From: an uncultured Blautia sp.
Lineage (GTDB): Bacteria; Bacillota; Clostridia; Lachnospirales; Lachnospiraceae
DNA: 64,000 bases
Assembly (NCBI RefSeq): GCF_934372025.1
Contig: NZ_CAKROJ010000003.1
Location: forward strand, 42,884 to 106,883
Direction: 5' to 3'
A model generated the notes under the pieces. It was not told the origin of the DNA. It saw nothing but the letters and a program-made list of their open reading frames with translations, and ran no database searches. The translations under genes were made by a program, and so were the position numbers. Of this stretch, positions 7,537 to 15,912 are shown one piece after another (position 1 is the first letter of the stretch; every line of letters starts with the position of its first letter).

Positions 7537-8676
7537 TTATTTTACTTGAATTGCTTTTTCCGGACACATTTCCTGACAGCAGAAACACCGGATACATTTC
7601 TTATAATCATAAACCGGTGGATTTTCTCTTCCCTTTCGAAAATCAATTGCTTTCTCAGGAACAGGACAACTTTTGACACAGATTCCACAACGGATGCAAC
7701 GCTCCGGTTCAATATATGGCTTTTTCTGGAAAATATTCAGCGCTTTCGCAAGACGTTCCCACATGCCGGAACGTACTTCTCTGCGATCCACGTCAAAATA
7801 TGGATTGCCGTATTGTGCCACAGCATCATTCATTGCGATCACTCCATCAGGAGTAATAATCTCAATTTCTTCTGTTTTCCAGGTTCCAAGTCCCATTTTT
7901 TCTCCATGATAATTTGTCGGAACCATTTCCGGTTTCAGATGCACAAGGTTACAAAATACACTGTCCAGTGCAACCGGATCCTGTGACATCAGCATTACAT
8001 TCATTGGTGCCGGCTCACCAGAACCCGGACCGTTCCCTTCCATGGCAACAATTCCATCCATAATATACAGACGCGGTTTTACATACTGGTTCAGATCTAT
8101 CAGCATTCTGGCAAAACTGTCAGCACTTGGATACTGCGTATGTCCCTTCGCTTTATGAAAGCCATATACAAACCCATAGCTGTTTTTCACAGCACCGGTA
8201 ATTCTTTCCAGTGCATGCGTCTTCATCTTACAAAGCGAAATCACACAATCCTTTTCCAGAAGTTCTTTTGGCAGAATAAATTCCTTCGCCTGTATTCCCT
8301 CCGGATAATCCACATGAACTCCCTTTGTATAATCAATAGCCGGAATATTCAGTTCCTCCAGATAACGATCCATTCCTGTTCCCTGAATCACCCTGGAGGT
8401 TGTTCCATTACCGCAGGAGTCTGCAAGTGCCATGTTCTGATATCCTTTTTCACGCATCAGTCTGGCAAACATACCAACAACTGTCGGGTGTGTGATCACA
8501 GCCTTATCAACCTCTGCTTTTTTAAGAAGATTTGGTTTCAATAAAACAGATTCTTCTTTTCCTACTATATTCTCAAGTCCGCCCAGAAGTTCCAGACCAA
8601 TCTCAAGATTCTCATAAACAATTTCTTCCCTGTAAGAATTACAGGGAAGAAGAATAACTTTGCTTTTTTTATTCAT
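7537..8676 (-). CDS. DUF362 protein with C-terminal 2[4Fe-4S] ferredoxin domain
   Basis: This 379-residue protein is read from ATG 8676, which has GAGGA six bases upstream; an in-frame ATG at 8688 overlaps the ptsI stop (ATGA) but has no site. Residues 1-300 are a DUF362 domain (LLKPNLL, ADSCGNGTTSR, KMKTHALERITGAVKNSYG). The C-terminus carries two cluster motifs, CIRCGICVKSCPVP and CIRCFCCQEMCPEKA, so it should bind two 4Fe-4S clusters. DUF362 ferredoxins are soluble proteins of unknown redox role, common in gut clostridia. It is the last gene of the pot/ptsI run. The function is not known and the position gives no strong clue. Confidence 0.9.
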   Translation of the reverse strand: MNKKSKVILLPCNSYREEIVYENLEIGLELLGGLENIVGKEESVLLKPNLLKKAEVDKAVITHPTVVGMFARLMREKGYQNMALADSCGNGTTSRVIQGTGMDRYLEELNIPAIDYTKGVHVDYPEGIQAKEFILPKELLEKDCVISLCKMKTHALERITGAVKNSYGFVYGFHKAKGHTQYPSADSFARMLIDLNQYVKPRLYIMDGIVAMEGNGPGSGEPAPMNVMLMSQDPVALDSVFCNLVHLKPEMVPTNYHGEKMGLGTWKTEEIEIITPDGVIAMNDAVAQYGNPYFDVDRREVRSGMWERLAKALNIFQKKPYIEPERCIRCGICVKSCPVPEKAIDFRKGRENPPVYDYKKCIRCFCCQEMCPEKAIQVK

Positions 8677-8684
8677 GCTTATCC

Positions 8685-10325
8685 TCATTTAATGCCAGAA
8701 TCGCAGGAGTCTCCAAGATCTGTTTCACGGATAGCTTTACGAACCGGAAGCACACATGCCGGAACTACAGACAGAAAATCTACTCCCATTTCCAGAAATT
8801 TTTTCGTCAGTGCAGTGTCTGCCGCAATCTCACCACAGATACCAGCCTTTCGCTGCTCCTGATGTGCAGCATCCACGACTATACGGATCATACGGAGAAT
8901 TGCAGGATGATGATCGTTATACTTGTCTTTCAAAAGCGGATTCTGACGATCCATTGCAAGCGTATACTGCGTCAGGTCATTCGTTCCCAGGCTCAGAAAA
9001 TCAACTCTTTTCGCCAGTTCACGGCTGATCATTACTGCAGCAGGCGTTTCGATCATAATGCCTAACTTTATATCTTTAAATGGAATTTCTTTCTCTCGAA
9101 GTCCTGTTTTCACTTCTTCTATAATCTGTTCGATCTCATCCATTTCTTCCTCGGAATTGATCATTGGAAACATCATAGCAAGATTGCCATAGGCACTGGC
9201 ACGATAAATTGCCCGAAGCTGCGCCTTAAACATTCTTCTTCTGTCAAGACATAAACGAATTCCACGATTACCCATGATCGGATTAATCTCCTGCGGAATA
9301 TCCAGATACGGTGCCTGTTTATCAGCTCCGAGATCTACCGTACGAATCACCGCAAGACGTTCTCCCATTGTCTCCGCCACTTTTTTGTATGCGCGGAAAA
9401 GTTCATTTTCTCTGGGATAATTTTCTCGTCCAAGATACTGAAACTCACTTCGCAAAAGACCGATGCCTTTGGCACCATAAAAGAGAACGCTGCTCAGATC
9501 ACTCATATTACCAATATTGGCATAAAGACCGATATTTCTTCCGTCCTTCGTTTCATCCTTCTGAGATTTCAGTTTGAGAAGTTCCTCTCTCTCTCTTCGA
9601 TCTGCTTCCAAACGAATTTTATATTCCTTCTGCAATTCCGCATCCGGATTGAGATAGAACGTTCCTGTATATCCATCTACGATTGCCGTCATTCCATCCC
9701 ATTCATCATCAGCCGGAATATCTACCAGTGTCGGAATTTCCATTGTTTTCGCCATAATCGATGTATGAGAGACTGCTGAGCCATGATGCATGACCACTCC
9801 AAGCAATTTATCTTTATCCATTTCCATGATCTCTGTCGGGGACAGTGATTCTGCTACCAGAATCACAGGTTCCTCTCCCAGATTGATTCGGATTGCCGCA
9901 CCACCAAGAATCTGGATCAGACGGTTAGATATCTCCTGCATGTCATTGATTCTTCTTTTGATCACTGGTTCCTCCAGATGTCGGAATGTCTCTACCAGTT
10001 CATCTCTGTTGATCATGACCGCATAAGCTGCATTAACCTTTTCGTTGGAAATGCTGCCCTCAATTGCCTTTTGATAACTTTCAGATTCCAGCAGTTTGAT
10101 CTGGCGCAGAAACACGCCTGCCTCCTGTTCATTAAGAAGTCGGTTGGCTTCGTACAGTTCATGTAGTTTCTGAACTGCCTGAAGCCGTGCCTCCTGAAAG
10201 TTATTAATTTCTTTTTTGATGTTACTTACCAGACACTGTCGTATCTGATATTCCCCTCTGCTATAGTACAGTATTTTGCCGATGGCTATTCCTGAAAAGG
10301 TAGCAATACCTTTATAGATTTCCAT
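8685..10325 (-). CDS. ptsI: PTS Enzyme I (phosphoenolpyruvate-protein phosphotransferase)
   Basis: This 546-residue cytoplasmic protein, close to the usual 570, takes phosphate from PEP and passes it to HPr. The active-site His187 lies in SAVSHTSIMAK. The PEP-binding barrel carries LLRSEFQYL, GNRGIRLCL, IGIMIETPAA-type (here GIMIETPAAV), SLGTNDLTQY and the C-terminal catalytic Cys in AGICGE. It starts 22 bp after potD and overlaps the DUF362 gene start region. ptsH (HPr) is not in this window. Location behind a polyamine transporter rather than with ptsH is unusual, but the sequence looks fully functional. Confidence 0.96.
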   Translation of the reverse strand: MEIYKGIATFSGIAIGKILYYSRGEYQIRQCLVSNIKKEINNFQEARLQAVQKLHELYEANRLLNEQEAGVFLRQIKLLESESYQKAIEGSISNEKVNAAYAVMINRDELVETFRHLEEPVIKRRINDMQEISNRLIQILGGAAIRINLGEEPVILVAESLSPTEIMEMDKDKLLGVVMHHGSAVSHTSIMAKTMEIPTLVDIPADDEWDGMTAIVDGYTGTFYLNPDAELQKEYKIRLEADRREREELLKLKSQKDETKDGRNIGLYANIGNMSDLSSVLFYGAKGIGLLRSEFQYLGRENYPRENELFRAYKKVAETMGERLAVIRTVDLGADKQAPYLDIPQEINPIMGNRGIRLCLDRRRMFKAQLRAIYRASAYGNLAMMFPMINSEEEMDEIEQIIEEVKTGLREKEIPFKDIKLGIMIETPAAVMISRELAKRVDFLSLGTNDLTQYTLAMDRQNPLLKDKYNDHHPAILRMIRIVVDAAHQEQRKAGICGEIAADTALTKKFLEMGVDFLSVVPACVLPVRKAIRETDLGDSCDSGIK

Positions 10326-10346
10326 CCTGCTTCCCCCTTGTTCCTA

Positions 10347-11387
10347 TCAGTCACAGGCTGCCTTAAATTCTGTCCAGTTTTTATTGTAAGCTTCCTCGGC
10401 TTCTGCACTGATGTTTTCTACTGCTGATCCTTTTGTTACAGAATCAGGTACTACAAGATCCTGGTTCTGAAGCAGTGAATCTGCTGCTTTGTTTGTGCAA
10501 TAATATCCGATATAATCAAAACATTTTGCTGCATTTTCAGGCTGAAGAATATAATCCATAAACTGATATGCTTCATCCTTGTCCGGAGCCTGACTTGGGA
10601 TAAACATTCCCATAACACCAAAGCCAAGACCTTCTTCCGGATATACAACTTTGAGATCCGGATTTTCTGCAAGAGCTGTTGTTACCTGTGATGTGTACAG
10701 AAAAGCAACACTTGCCTCTCCGTTCAGAAGAGCATCCTGTGTATTGTCATCCTGGATCAGACGGACATTCGGTGCAAGTTCAAGAAGCTTTTCACCTGTT
10801 TTCTTAATATCATCTGTATCCTGATCATTGAAATCCTGACCAAGTGCAAGGTTTGTAATACCATTGATAACACGATAGTTCGCTGTCAGTGCGATACTGT
10901 CTTCAAGAGAAGCATCCCAGAGATCATTATATCCTTTGATATCGATGTCAACCATATCCGGATCATATACAATGAGTGGAATTCCTGCTCCGTACGGTGC
11001 TGTGTATTCATCGTTCGGATCATAGAACTGACCCTGATACAGAGGATTTATATTATTCCAACCGGATAATTTGGATGTATCAAGCTTTTCTACAAGACCT
11101 TCCTGAATCGCAGTTTCGATGATATAATCGTCTGCAACAACAATATCATAATCGCCGCCTTTTGCCATAGAAAGTTTTTCCAGCATATTTTCATCTGTAT
11201 CGAAATTGGAATATACCACTTTTATTCCAGTTTCTTCCTCAAAACCATCCAGTACTTCCTGTGGGAACATATTCTCCCATGTGTAAAGTACGAGTTCTTT
11301 GGAATCTGCACTTACAGATACACTCATTGCCGGAACGACCATTGCTGCACATAATGCACAAACCAGTAATTTTTTCATAGTCTTCAC
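10347..11387 (-). CDS. potD: Polyamine ABC transporter substrate-binding protein
   Basis: This 346-residue extracellular protein captures spermidine or putrescine for PotABC. A signal peptide (KKLLVCALC, hydrophobic to about 25) ends at a probable signal-peptidase-I site VSVSA. The mature part begins ELVLYTWENMFP, the typical PotD/F start, with YDIVVADDYII and APYGAGIPLIVYD lining the pocket. No standard lipobox (L-x-x-C with small residues) is obvious at the cleavage region, which is odd for a Gram-positive binding protein that must stay on the membrane. It is the fourth pot gene, with an 85-bp gap after potC that contains its own possible promoter and hairpin. Confidence 0.93.
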   Translation of the reverse strand: MKTMKKLLVCALCAAMVVPAMSVSVSADSKELVLYTWENMFPQEVLDGFEEETGIKVVYSNFDTDENMLEKLSMAKGGDYDIVVADDYIIETAIQEGLVEKLDTSKLSGWNNINPLYQGQFYDPNDEYTAPYGAGIPLIVYDPDMVDIDIKGYNDLWDASLEDSIALTANYRVINGITNLALGQDFNDQDTDDIKKTGEKLLELAPNVRLIQDDNTQDALLNGEASVAFLYTSQVTTALAENPDLKVVYPEEGLGFGVMGMFIPSQAPDKDEAYQFMDYILQPENAAKCFDYIGYYCTNKAADSLLQNQDLVVPDSVTKGSAVENISAEAEEAYNKNWTEFKAACD

Positions 11388-11405
11388 TCCTCTTATTCTT
11401 TCTAT

Positions 11406-11428
11406 ATAAACTTCTTGATAAAGTTTAT
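11406..11428 (-). promoter_or_regulatory. Hairpin between potC and potD
   Basis: ATAAACTT (11406-11413) pairs with AAGTTTAT (11421-11428). Upstream on the minus strand a TTTCAA / TATACT pair with a 16-bp spacer (about 11438-11465) could be an internal promoter. Either an internal promoter or a stem protecting the 5' end would raise potD expression over potABC, which is common for binding proteins. Confidence 0.4.
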
Positions 11429-11472
11429 CCGAATTAAGTATAGCTTACTTTTACTTCCTTGAAAAGAGTTTC

Positions 11473-12267
11473 TTAACCTTTTTGTTTTTTCCCCTTTGTG
11501 AATCTTCCGATCAGATTATATACAAATAAAATCAACAGTGTGAATATCAGCATGATCGTGCAAAGAGCATTAACCTCTGGTGTTACACCCGTTTTAATCT
11601 GTGTATAGACTTTGATCGGCAATGTTGCCAGACGAGGGCCATTGATAAATATACTGATGACCACGTCATCCATGGACATGGCAAATGCGAGCAGGGATCC
11701 GGATAAAACAGCAGGCATGATAAGCGGCAGGATAATATCCCAGAAAGCCCGGAACGGTCCTGCTCCAAGATCTCTTGCCGCTTCCTCAAGAGACGGATCC
11801 ATTCCCGCCAGTCTTGCTTTGACCTCCATCAGAATATACGGTACACAAAAGACAGTGTGACCGATCAGCAGTGTCAGCATACCAAACGGCAGATTCAACA
11901 TATAGAAGAATGCCATCAGAACCATACCAAGGATAATCTCCGGAATCATTAACGGCAGAATGGAAATATACTCCAGAACGCCTTTGGTCTTCCAGTGGAT
12001 TCTGGAAAGTCCGACTGCACCAAGTGTTCCGATGACTGCGGATACCAGACAACTGATCACACCCAGAAACAGACTGTTTCCCAGTGCCTCCAGCATGGCA
12101 TTATCCTGAAACAGCGCCTGATACCATTTCAGCGAGAATCCGGTAAATCGCACAGGAAGCTTTGATTCATTAAATGAAAACACAATAACTACCGCGATCG
12201 GCAGATACATCAGTACAAAAATCAGCCCAAGATAAAATCCGGAGAGCTTTGAATTCTTTTTTTTCAT
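11473..12267 (-). CDS. potC: Polyamine ABC transporter permease PotC
   Basis: This 264-residue inner-membrane permease has about six hydrophobic segments, the first at residues 10-30. The cytoplasmic coupling loop is EEAARDLGAGPFRAFWDIILP, the conserved EAA motif that docks onto the ATPase PotA. Together with PotB it forms the channel for spermidine/putrescine import. Its start overlaps the potB stop by 4 bp (ATGA), indicating translational coupling. The basic C-terminus (RFTKGKKQKG) faces the cytoplasm. Length is normal for the family. Confidence 0.93.
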   Translation of the reverse strand: MKKKNSKLSGFYLGLIFVLMYLPIAVVIVFSFNESKLPVRFTGFSLKWYQALFQDNAMLEALGNSLFLGVISCLVSAVIGTLGAVGLSRIHWKTKGVLEYISILPLMIPEIILGMVLMAFFYMLNLPFGMLTLLIGHTVFCVPYILMEVKARLAGMDPSLEEAARDLGAGPFRAFWDIILPLIMPAVLSGSLLAFAMSMDDVVISIFINGPRLATLPIKVYTQIKTGVTPEVNALCTIMLIFTLLILFVYNLIGRFTKGKKQKG

Positions 12268-13118
12268 CCCATACCCTCCAATTCTTTTGCATTTGCTATT
12301 TTACGATACAACATGATCATCAACGTTGTAAGAATCATAAGAACAACTGCCAGTGCTGCCGCAAACGGCCAGTTATTTCCTCTCGTCATCTGCTCCTGAA
12401 TCAGGCTTCCGACAAGAACGATCTTATTTCCTCCAAGGATATCTGCAATGAAAAACAGTCCCATAGATGGAACAAATGTCAGGATCACACCTGACAAAAG
12501 TCCAGGAAGAGTCAGTTTAAAGGAAACTGTCCAGAATGCTTTTGCCGGACTTGCTCCAAGATCTCTTGCCGCCTCAACCAGTGACCAGTCCAGTTTTTCT
12601 GCACTGGAATACACGGAAAGAATCATGAATGGCAGAAGTACATAAGTCATACCAATAACAATCGCCGGATAACTGTACAAAATACGCAGTGGTTTCTCGA
12701 TCAATCCAAGGCTTTTCAATACATGATTCAGGAGACCTTTTGTCTGAAGGATGATCATCCATCCATACAGACGGATCAGAGAATTCACCCAGAATGGAAG
12801 CATCAGAAAAATCATTGCACGTTTTTTCCATTCATCCGAAAGTTTCGCCATAAAATATCCAAAAGGATAACCGATCAGACAGATGATTATGGTACTGGTC
12901 ACTGCCAGCTGAAAGGATCCGGTAAAAGTCTTCATATAAACCGGATCAAAAATCTTACGGTAATTCTCAAGAGTAAATACCCACTCTACACCATGGCCGG
13001 CTTTTGGCTGCGCAAAACTGAGTGCTACCATATAAAGCAGCGGTCCTGCCACAAAGATAATCGTAAAAATATATAATGGCAGGATCATCCAGACAGAACC
13101 GGATTTCTGTTTTTTCAT
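12264..13118 (-). CDS. potB: Polyamine ABC transporter permease PotB
   Basis: This 284-residue permease has about six membrane segments and the EAA loop VEAARDLGASPAKAFWTV. The sequence around IRLYGWMIIL and FWVNSLIR is typical of PotB. It pairs with PotC to make the translocation pathway. It overlaps potA by 4 bp upstream and potC by 4 bp downstream, so the three genes are translationally coupled. Confidence 0.93.
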   Translation of the reverse strand: MKKQKSGSVWMILPLYIFTIIFVAGPLLYMVALSFAQPKAGHGVEWVFTLENYRKIFDPVYMKTFTGSFQLAVTSTIIICLIGYPFGYFMAKLSDEWKKRAMIFLMLPFWVNSLIRLYGWMIILQTKGLLNHVLKSLGLIEKPLRILYSYPAIVIGMTYVLLPFMILSVYSSAEKLDWSLVEAARDLGASPAKAFWTVSFKLTLPGLLSGVILTFVPSMGLFFIADILGGNKIVLVGSLIQEQMTRGNNWPFAAALAVVLMILTTLMIMLYRKIANAKELEGMG

Positions 13119-14209
13119 TCTTTCGCCCCGCTTTCTGTTTCAGACGGAAGATCTACCAGAACTGCGTTTTTCGCATCAAAATGACAGGTAACCTTCTGAC
13201 CAGGCTGCACACCTGCGTCAATTCCATGTCTGTTCGCAATAACCTCTGTTCCATCCGAAAGCTTAAGAACAACACGAAGCAATCCACCTGCAAAGCTTTT
13301 CTCCTCAACAGTTGCCTCGAGACCACTCTGACATTTTTCATCAAAAATCAGATTTTCACTTCTGACTGCCACGGTAACCGGCGTTCCAGTTTTCAGTCTG
13401 AGGCCTTCTGATGCGACAGAAACTGTTTCTCCTGCAAGAGAAACTTTAAGAATCTCACCTTCAGTTTTTTCTACAGTACCTTTCAGAATATTTGCATTTC
13501 CGACAAAGGTTGCTACATAACTTGTCTTCGGGTGATTATAGATTTCATCCGGACTTCCGATCTGTTCAAAAACGCCATGATTCATAACCGCAATACGATC
13601 TGACATATTGATTGCTTCTTCCTGGTCATGTGTGATATAAATAAATGTAATTCCGAGCTTCTTCTGCAGCCTTTTCAATTCAAGCTGCATTGTACGTCGA
13701 AGCTGAAGATCCAGTGCTCCCAGAGGTTCATCCAGAAGAAGTACTTTTGGATTATTTATCAGAGATCTCGCAATTGCCACTCGCTGTTTCTGCCCACCGG
13801 AAAGCTCTGATGGTTTTCTCTTTTCATAGCCCGGGAGCTGTACCAGCTCCAGCATCTCAGATACACGCTTTTTGATTTCAGCTTTTGGTGTCTTTTTCAG
13901 TTTCAGTCCATAACCAATATTGTCTGCTACCGTCATATGCGGAAATAATGCATAATTCTGGAAAACAGTATTTACATCTCGCGCTTCCGGTGGCAATGCT
14001 GTAACGTCCTTTCCCTCAAGAAATACCTGACCGGAATCCGGTGTTTCCAAACCTGCAATGATACGCAGAGTCGTTGTTTTTCCGCATCCCGAAGAACCAA
14101 GAAGTGTAATAAACTCGCCCTTTTCAATTGAGAGGCTGATTTCCTTCAGAACTTCTTCTTTTGAAAACGCTTTTTTGATATCTTTCAATTCCAAACATTT
14201 TTCTGCCAT
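13115..14209 (-). CDS. potA: Polyamine ABC transporter ATPase PotA
   Basis: This 364-residue ATPase energises polyamine uptake. The Walker A motif is GSSGCGKTT, the signature LSGGQKQRVAIAR, and Walker B LLLDEPLGALD, followed by the switch His in ITHDQEEA. A C-terminal TOBE-type regulatory domain follows from about residue 235 (GNANILKGTVEK; VAVRSENL). The start has AGGAGG upstream. It follows the M20 amidohydrolase by 66 bp and begins the potABCD set. The order A-B-C-D is the usual one. Specificity for spermidine versus putrescine cannot be read from the sequence. Confidence 0.95.
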   Translation of the reverse strand: MAEKCLELKDIKKAFSKEEVLKEISLSIEKGEFITLLGSSGCGKTTTLRIIAGLETPDSGQVFLEGKDVTALPPEARDVNTVFQNYALFPHMTVADNIGYGLKLKKTPKAEIKKRVSEMLELVQLPGYEKRKPSELSGGQKQRVAIARSLINNPKVLLLDEPLGALDLQLRRTMQLELKRLQKKLGITFIYITHDQEEAINMSDRIAVMNHGVFEQIGSPDEIYNHPKTSYVATFVGNANILKGTVEKTEGEILKVSLAGETVSVASEGLRLKTGTPVTVAVRSENLIFDEKCQSGLEATVEEKSFAGGLLRVVLKLSDGTEVIANRHGIDAGVQPGQKVTCHFDAKNAVLVDLPSETESGAKE

Positions 14210-14275
14210 TTGTTTTCAGTCTGTCCTCCTGCTGTTTTTTATCTGTATTTATGTTACTGCTGTTTTCTGACAATA

Positions 14276-15583
14276 TTATTTCACTTCCGTCGTATGGCGT
14301 ACATACTGAATATATTCGTCTTTATCAAATACCGGTACATGACTGTTTTTTATTTTTTCTGCCTCTCTGCCGCCATTTCTGAGAAGATTGTATACCGTCA
14401 GTGCAAGAAGCTTAGCCGGAAGAATATAAGCCTTCTCCGGATCTGTGATACGAAAATCTGCTCCATGCAGTTTTCCCTCAAAACCTTTGAAAGTAAAATT
14501 CACAACCGGGATAATATGGCTCAGATCTCCGACATCTGTACAGGCATTATTAAAATCATTTTTCTGTACAGTACGATAATTCAAACCAAGATCGTCTGCT
14601 GCTTCTATGAGTGCTTCATCTGCATCACGCGGAATAATTGGCATATACCCCTGCAGAATTTCTCTTTCTATCCTGCCTCCAAACGCATAAGCCGCACCAT
14701 CATAAGCACGATTGATCATTGCCGTAATTTCATCTATTTTATCCAGTGATGCTGCCCTGACCTTCGTTTCAACAACGGCTTCATCCGGCACACTGTTGAT
14801 CACATCACCGGCTTTGCGTATGACATTGTGAAGTCTTACATGATCTTCCTCACGAAATGTCTCCCGCATCAGTCCCATCATCTGAATCGCACTTGTCGTA
14901 ATACTCAGTGCATTTACACCATTCCATGGATCAATTGCCCCGTGTGCAGCTTTTCCACGCACTGTTACACGTTCTGCACTGTAACCGTTACAGGCCGGAT
15001 TTCCCAGATAAAAATCTTCTTCTACCGGAACCATATGTACATGCGTCGTCAGCGCTATATCTGTATCATCAAACACTCCTGTACGGATCATCTCACTTTT
15101 GCCACAGCAAAATTCAATTCCCTCTTTTTTTAATTTTACACGTTTATCCGCATCAATATATTCCTCAGCCGGAACTGCAAGAAAATTCACTGAACCACCC
15201 AGCTGTTCCTGTACTCTGGAATCTGCCATGGCAATCGCACACCCAATCATGGCGGCCATCTGTGCATGATGACCACAGGCATGTGCTACACCTGTATGCG
15301 GATCTGCTTTTGGATGCGTATGACATCCAATCGCATCAAGTTCCCCAATAACGGTCAACACCGGACCTTCTTTTATATATTTTTGACCTTTTACACCAGT
15401 GCGGGCAAGATGCTCTGTCACCTCATATCCAAGATTTTTCAATAATTCTGCTGTTTTTTGCGATGTACGTATTTCTTCATATCCTGGTTCCGGATGTGCT
15501 GCAATATCCTCTGCAAATGCTATGATCTTATCTCTGTTTTCATCGATCAGATCAAGGATGTACTGTCCGGTTTCATCTATCAT
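14276..15583 (-). CDS. M20-family metal-dependent amidohydrolase
   Basis: This 435-residue cytoplasmic hydrolase belongs to the M20 amidohydrolase group (HipO/AbgB-like). The metal-site motifs are present: ACGHHAQMA, PAEE (proton-shuttle Glu and ligand), THVHMVPV, and KLHGADF near the C-terminus. The lid domain spans roughly residues 195-310 (VRGKAAHGAIDPWNG). Such enzymes cut N-acyl or N-carbamoyl amino acids, aminobenzoyl-glutamate or similar amides; substrate unknown. It is 66 bp upstream of potA, which hints at release of an amide of a polyamine or amino acid, but that is speculation. No clear promoter with a consensus -35 was found upstream. Confidence 0.88.
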   Translation of the reverse strand: MIDETGQYILDLIDENRDKIIAFAEDIAAHPEPGYEEIRTSQKTAELLKNLGYEVTEHLARTGVKGQKYIKEGPVLTVIGELDAIGCHTHPKADPHTGVAHACGHHAQMAAMIGCAIAMADSRVQEQLGGSVNFLAVPAEEYIDADKRVKLKKEGIEFCCGKSEMIRTGVFDDTDIALTTHVHMVPVEEDFYLGNPACNGYSAERVTVRGKAAHGAIDPWNGVNALSITTSAIQMMGLMRETFREEDHVRLHNVIRKAGDVINSVPDEAVVETKVRAASLDKIDEITAMINRAYDGAAYAFGGRIEREILQGYMPIIPRDADEALIEAADDLGLNYRTVQKNDFNNACTDVGDLSHIIPVVNFTFKGFEGKLHGADFRITDPEKAYILPAKLLALTVYNLLRNGGREAEKIKNSHVPVFDKDEYIQYVRHTTEVK

Positions 15584-15707
15584 AAAAAATCATCTCACTT
15601 TGTCAATTTAACACGTTATATAAACGCTATTTCATATTCTCCTATCATAACATAAATTTCACTCAATGCAAGTACTGAAAATTATGTAGATAAAATTCAA
15701 ATTTTTC

Positions 15708-15735
15708 TTGCAATTTTCAAAAAACACGGTATAAT
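15708..15735 (+). promoter_or_regulatory. Promoter of the tRNA-Thr gene
   Basis: TTGCAA (15708-15713) and TATAAT (15730-15735) are separated by 16 bp, 22 bp upstream of the tRNA. Confidence 0.75.
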
Positions 15736-15756
15736 GTATGTTGTGTCTAAGCACAT

Positions 15757-15829
15757 GCTGAAATAGCTCAGTTGGTAGAGCACTTCACTCGTAATGAAGG
15801 GGTCGTGGGTTCGAGTCCCATTTTCAGCT
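15757..15829 (+). tRNA. tRNA-Thr (anticodon CGT)
   Basis: A 73-nt cloverleaf. Acceptor GCTGAAA pairs with TTTCAGC (15822-15828). The D-arm holds AGCTCAGTTGGTAGAGC. The anticodon stem is CTTCA/TGAAG with loop CTCGTAA, so the anticodon is CGT, reading ACG threonine. The T-arm is GTGGG-TTCGAGT-CCCAT. CCA is not encoded. It has its own promoter and terminator and stands alone. Confidence 0.95.
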
Positions 15830-15841
15830 TTATTTTTTTGC

Positions 15842-15900
15842 AAAAAAAGTCTCGTAAAATAACTGCTGCAGATAAAGCAATTATTGAACGAGACTTTTTT
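15842..15900. terminator. Bidirectional terminator between tRNA-Thr and the GlgB-like gene
   Basis: AAAAAAGTCTCGT (about 15843-15855) pairs with ACGAGACTTTTTT (15888-15900). A-run and T-run flank the stem on both strands, so it can end the tRNA transcript and the converging minus-strand gene at 15913. The loop is long (about 32 nt) with partial inner pairing. Confidence 0.75.
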
Positions 15901-15912
15901 TATACTTTTAAT

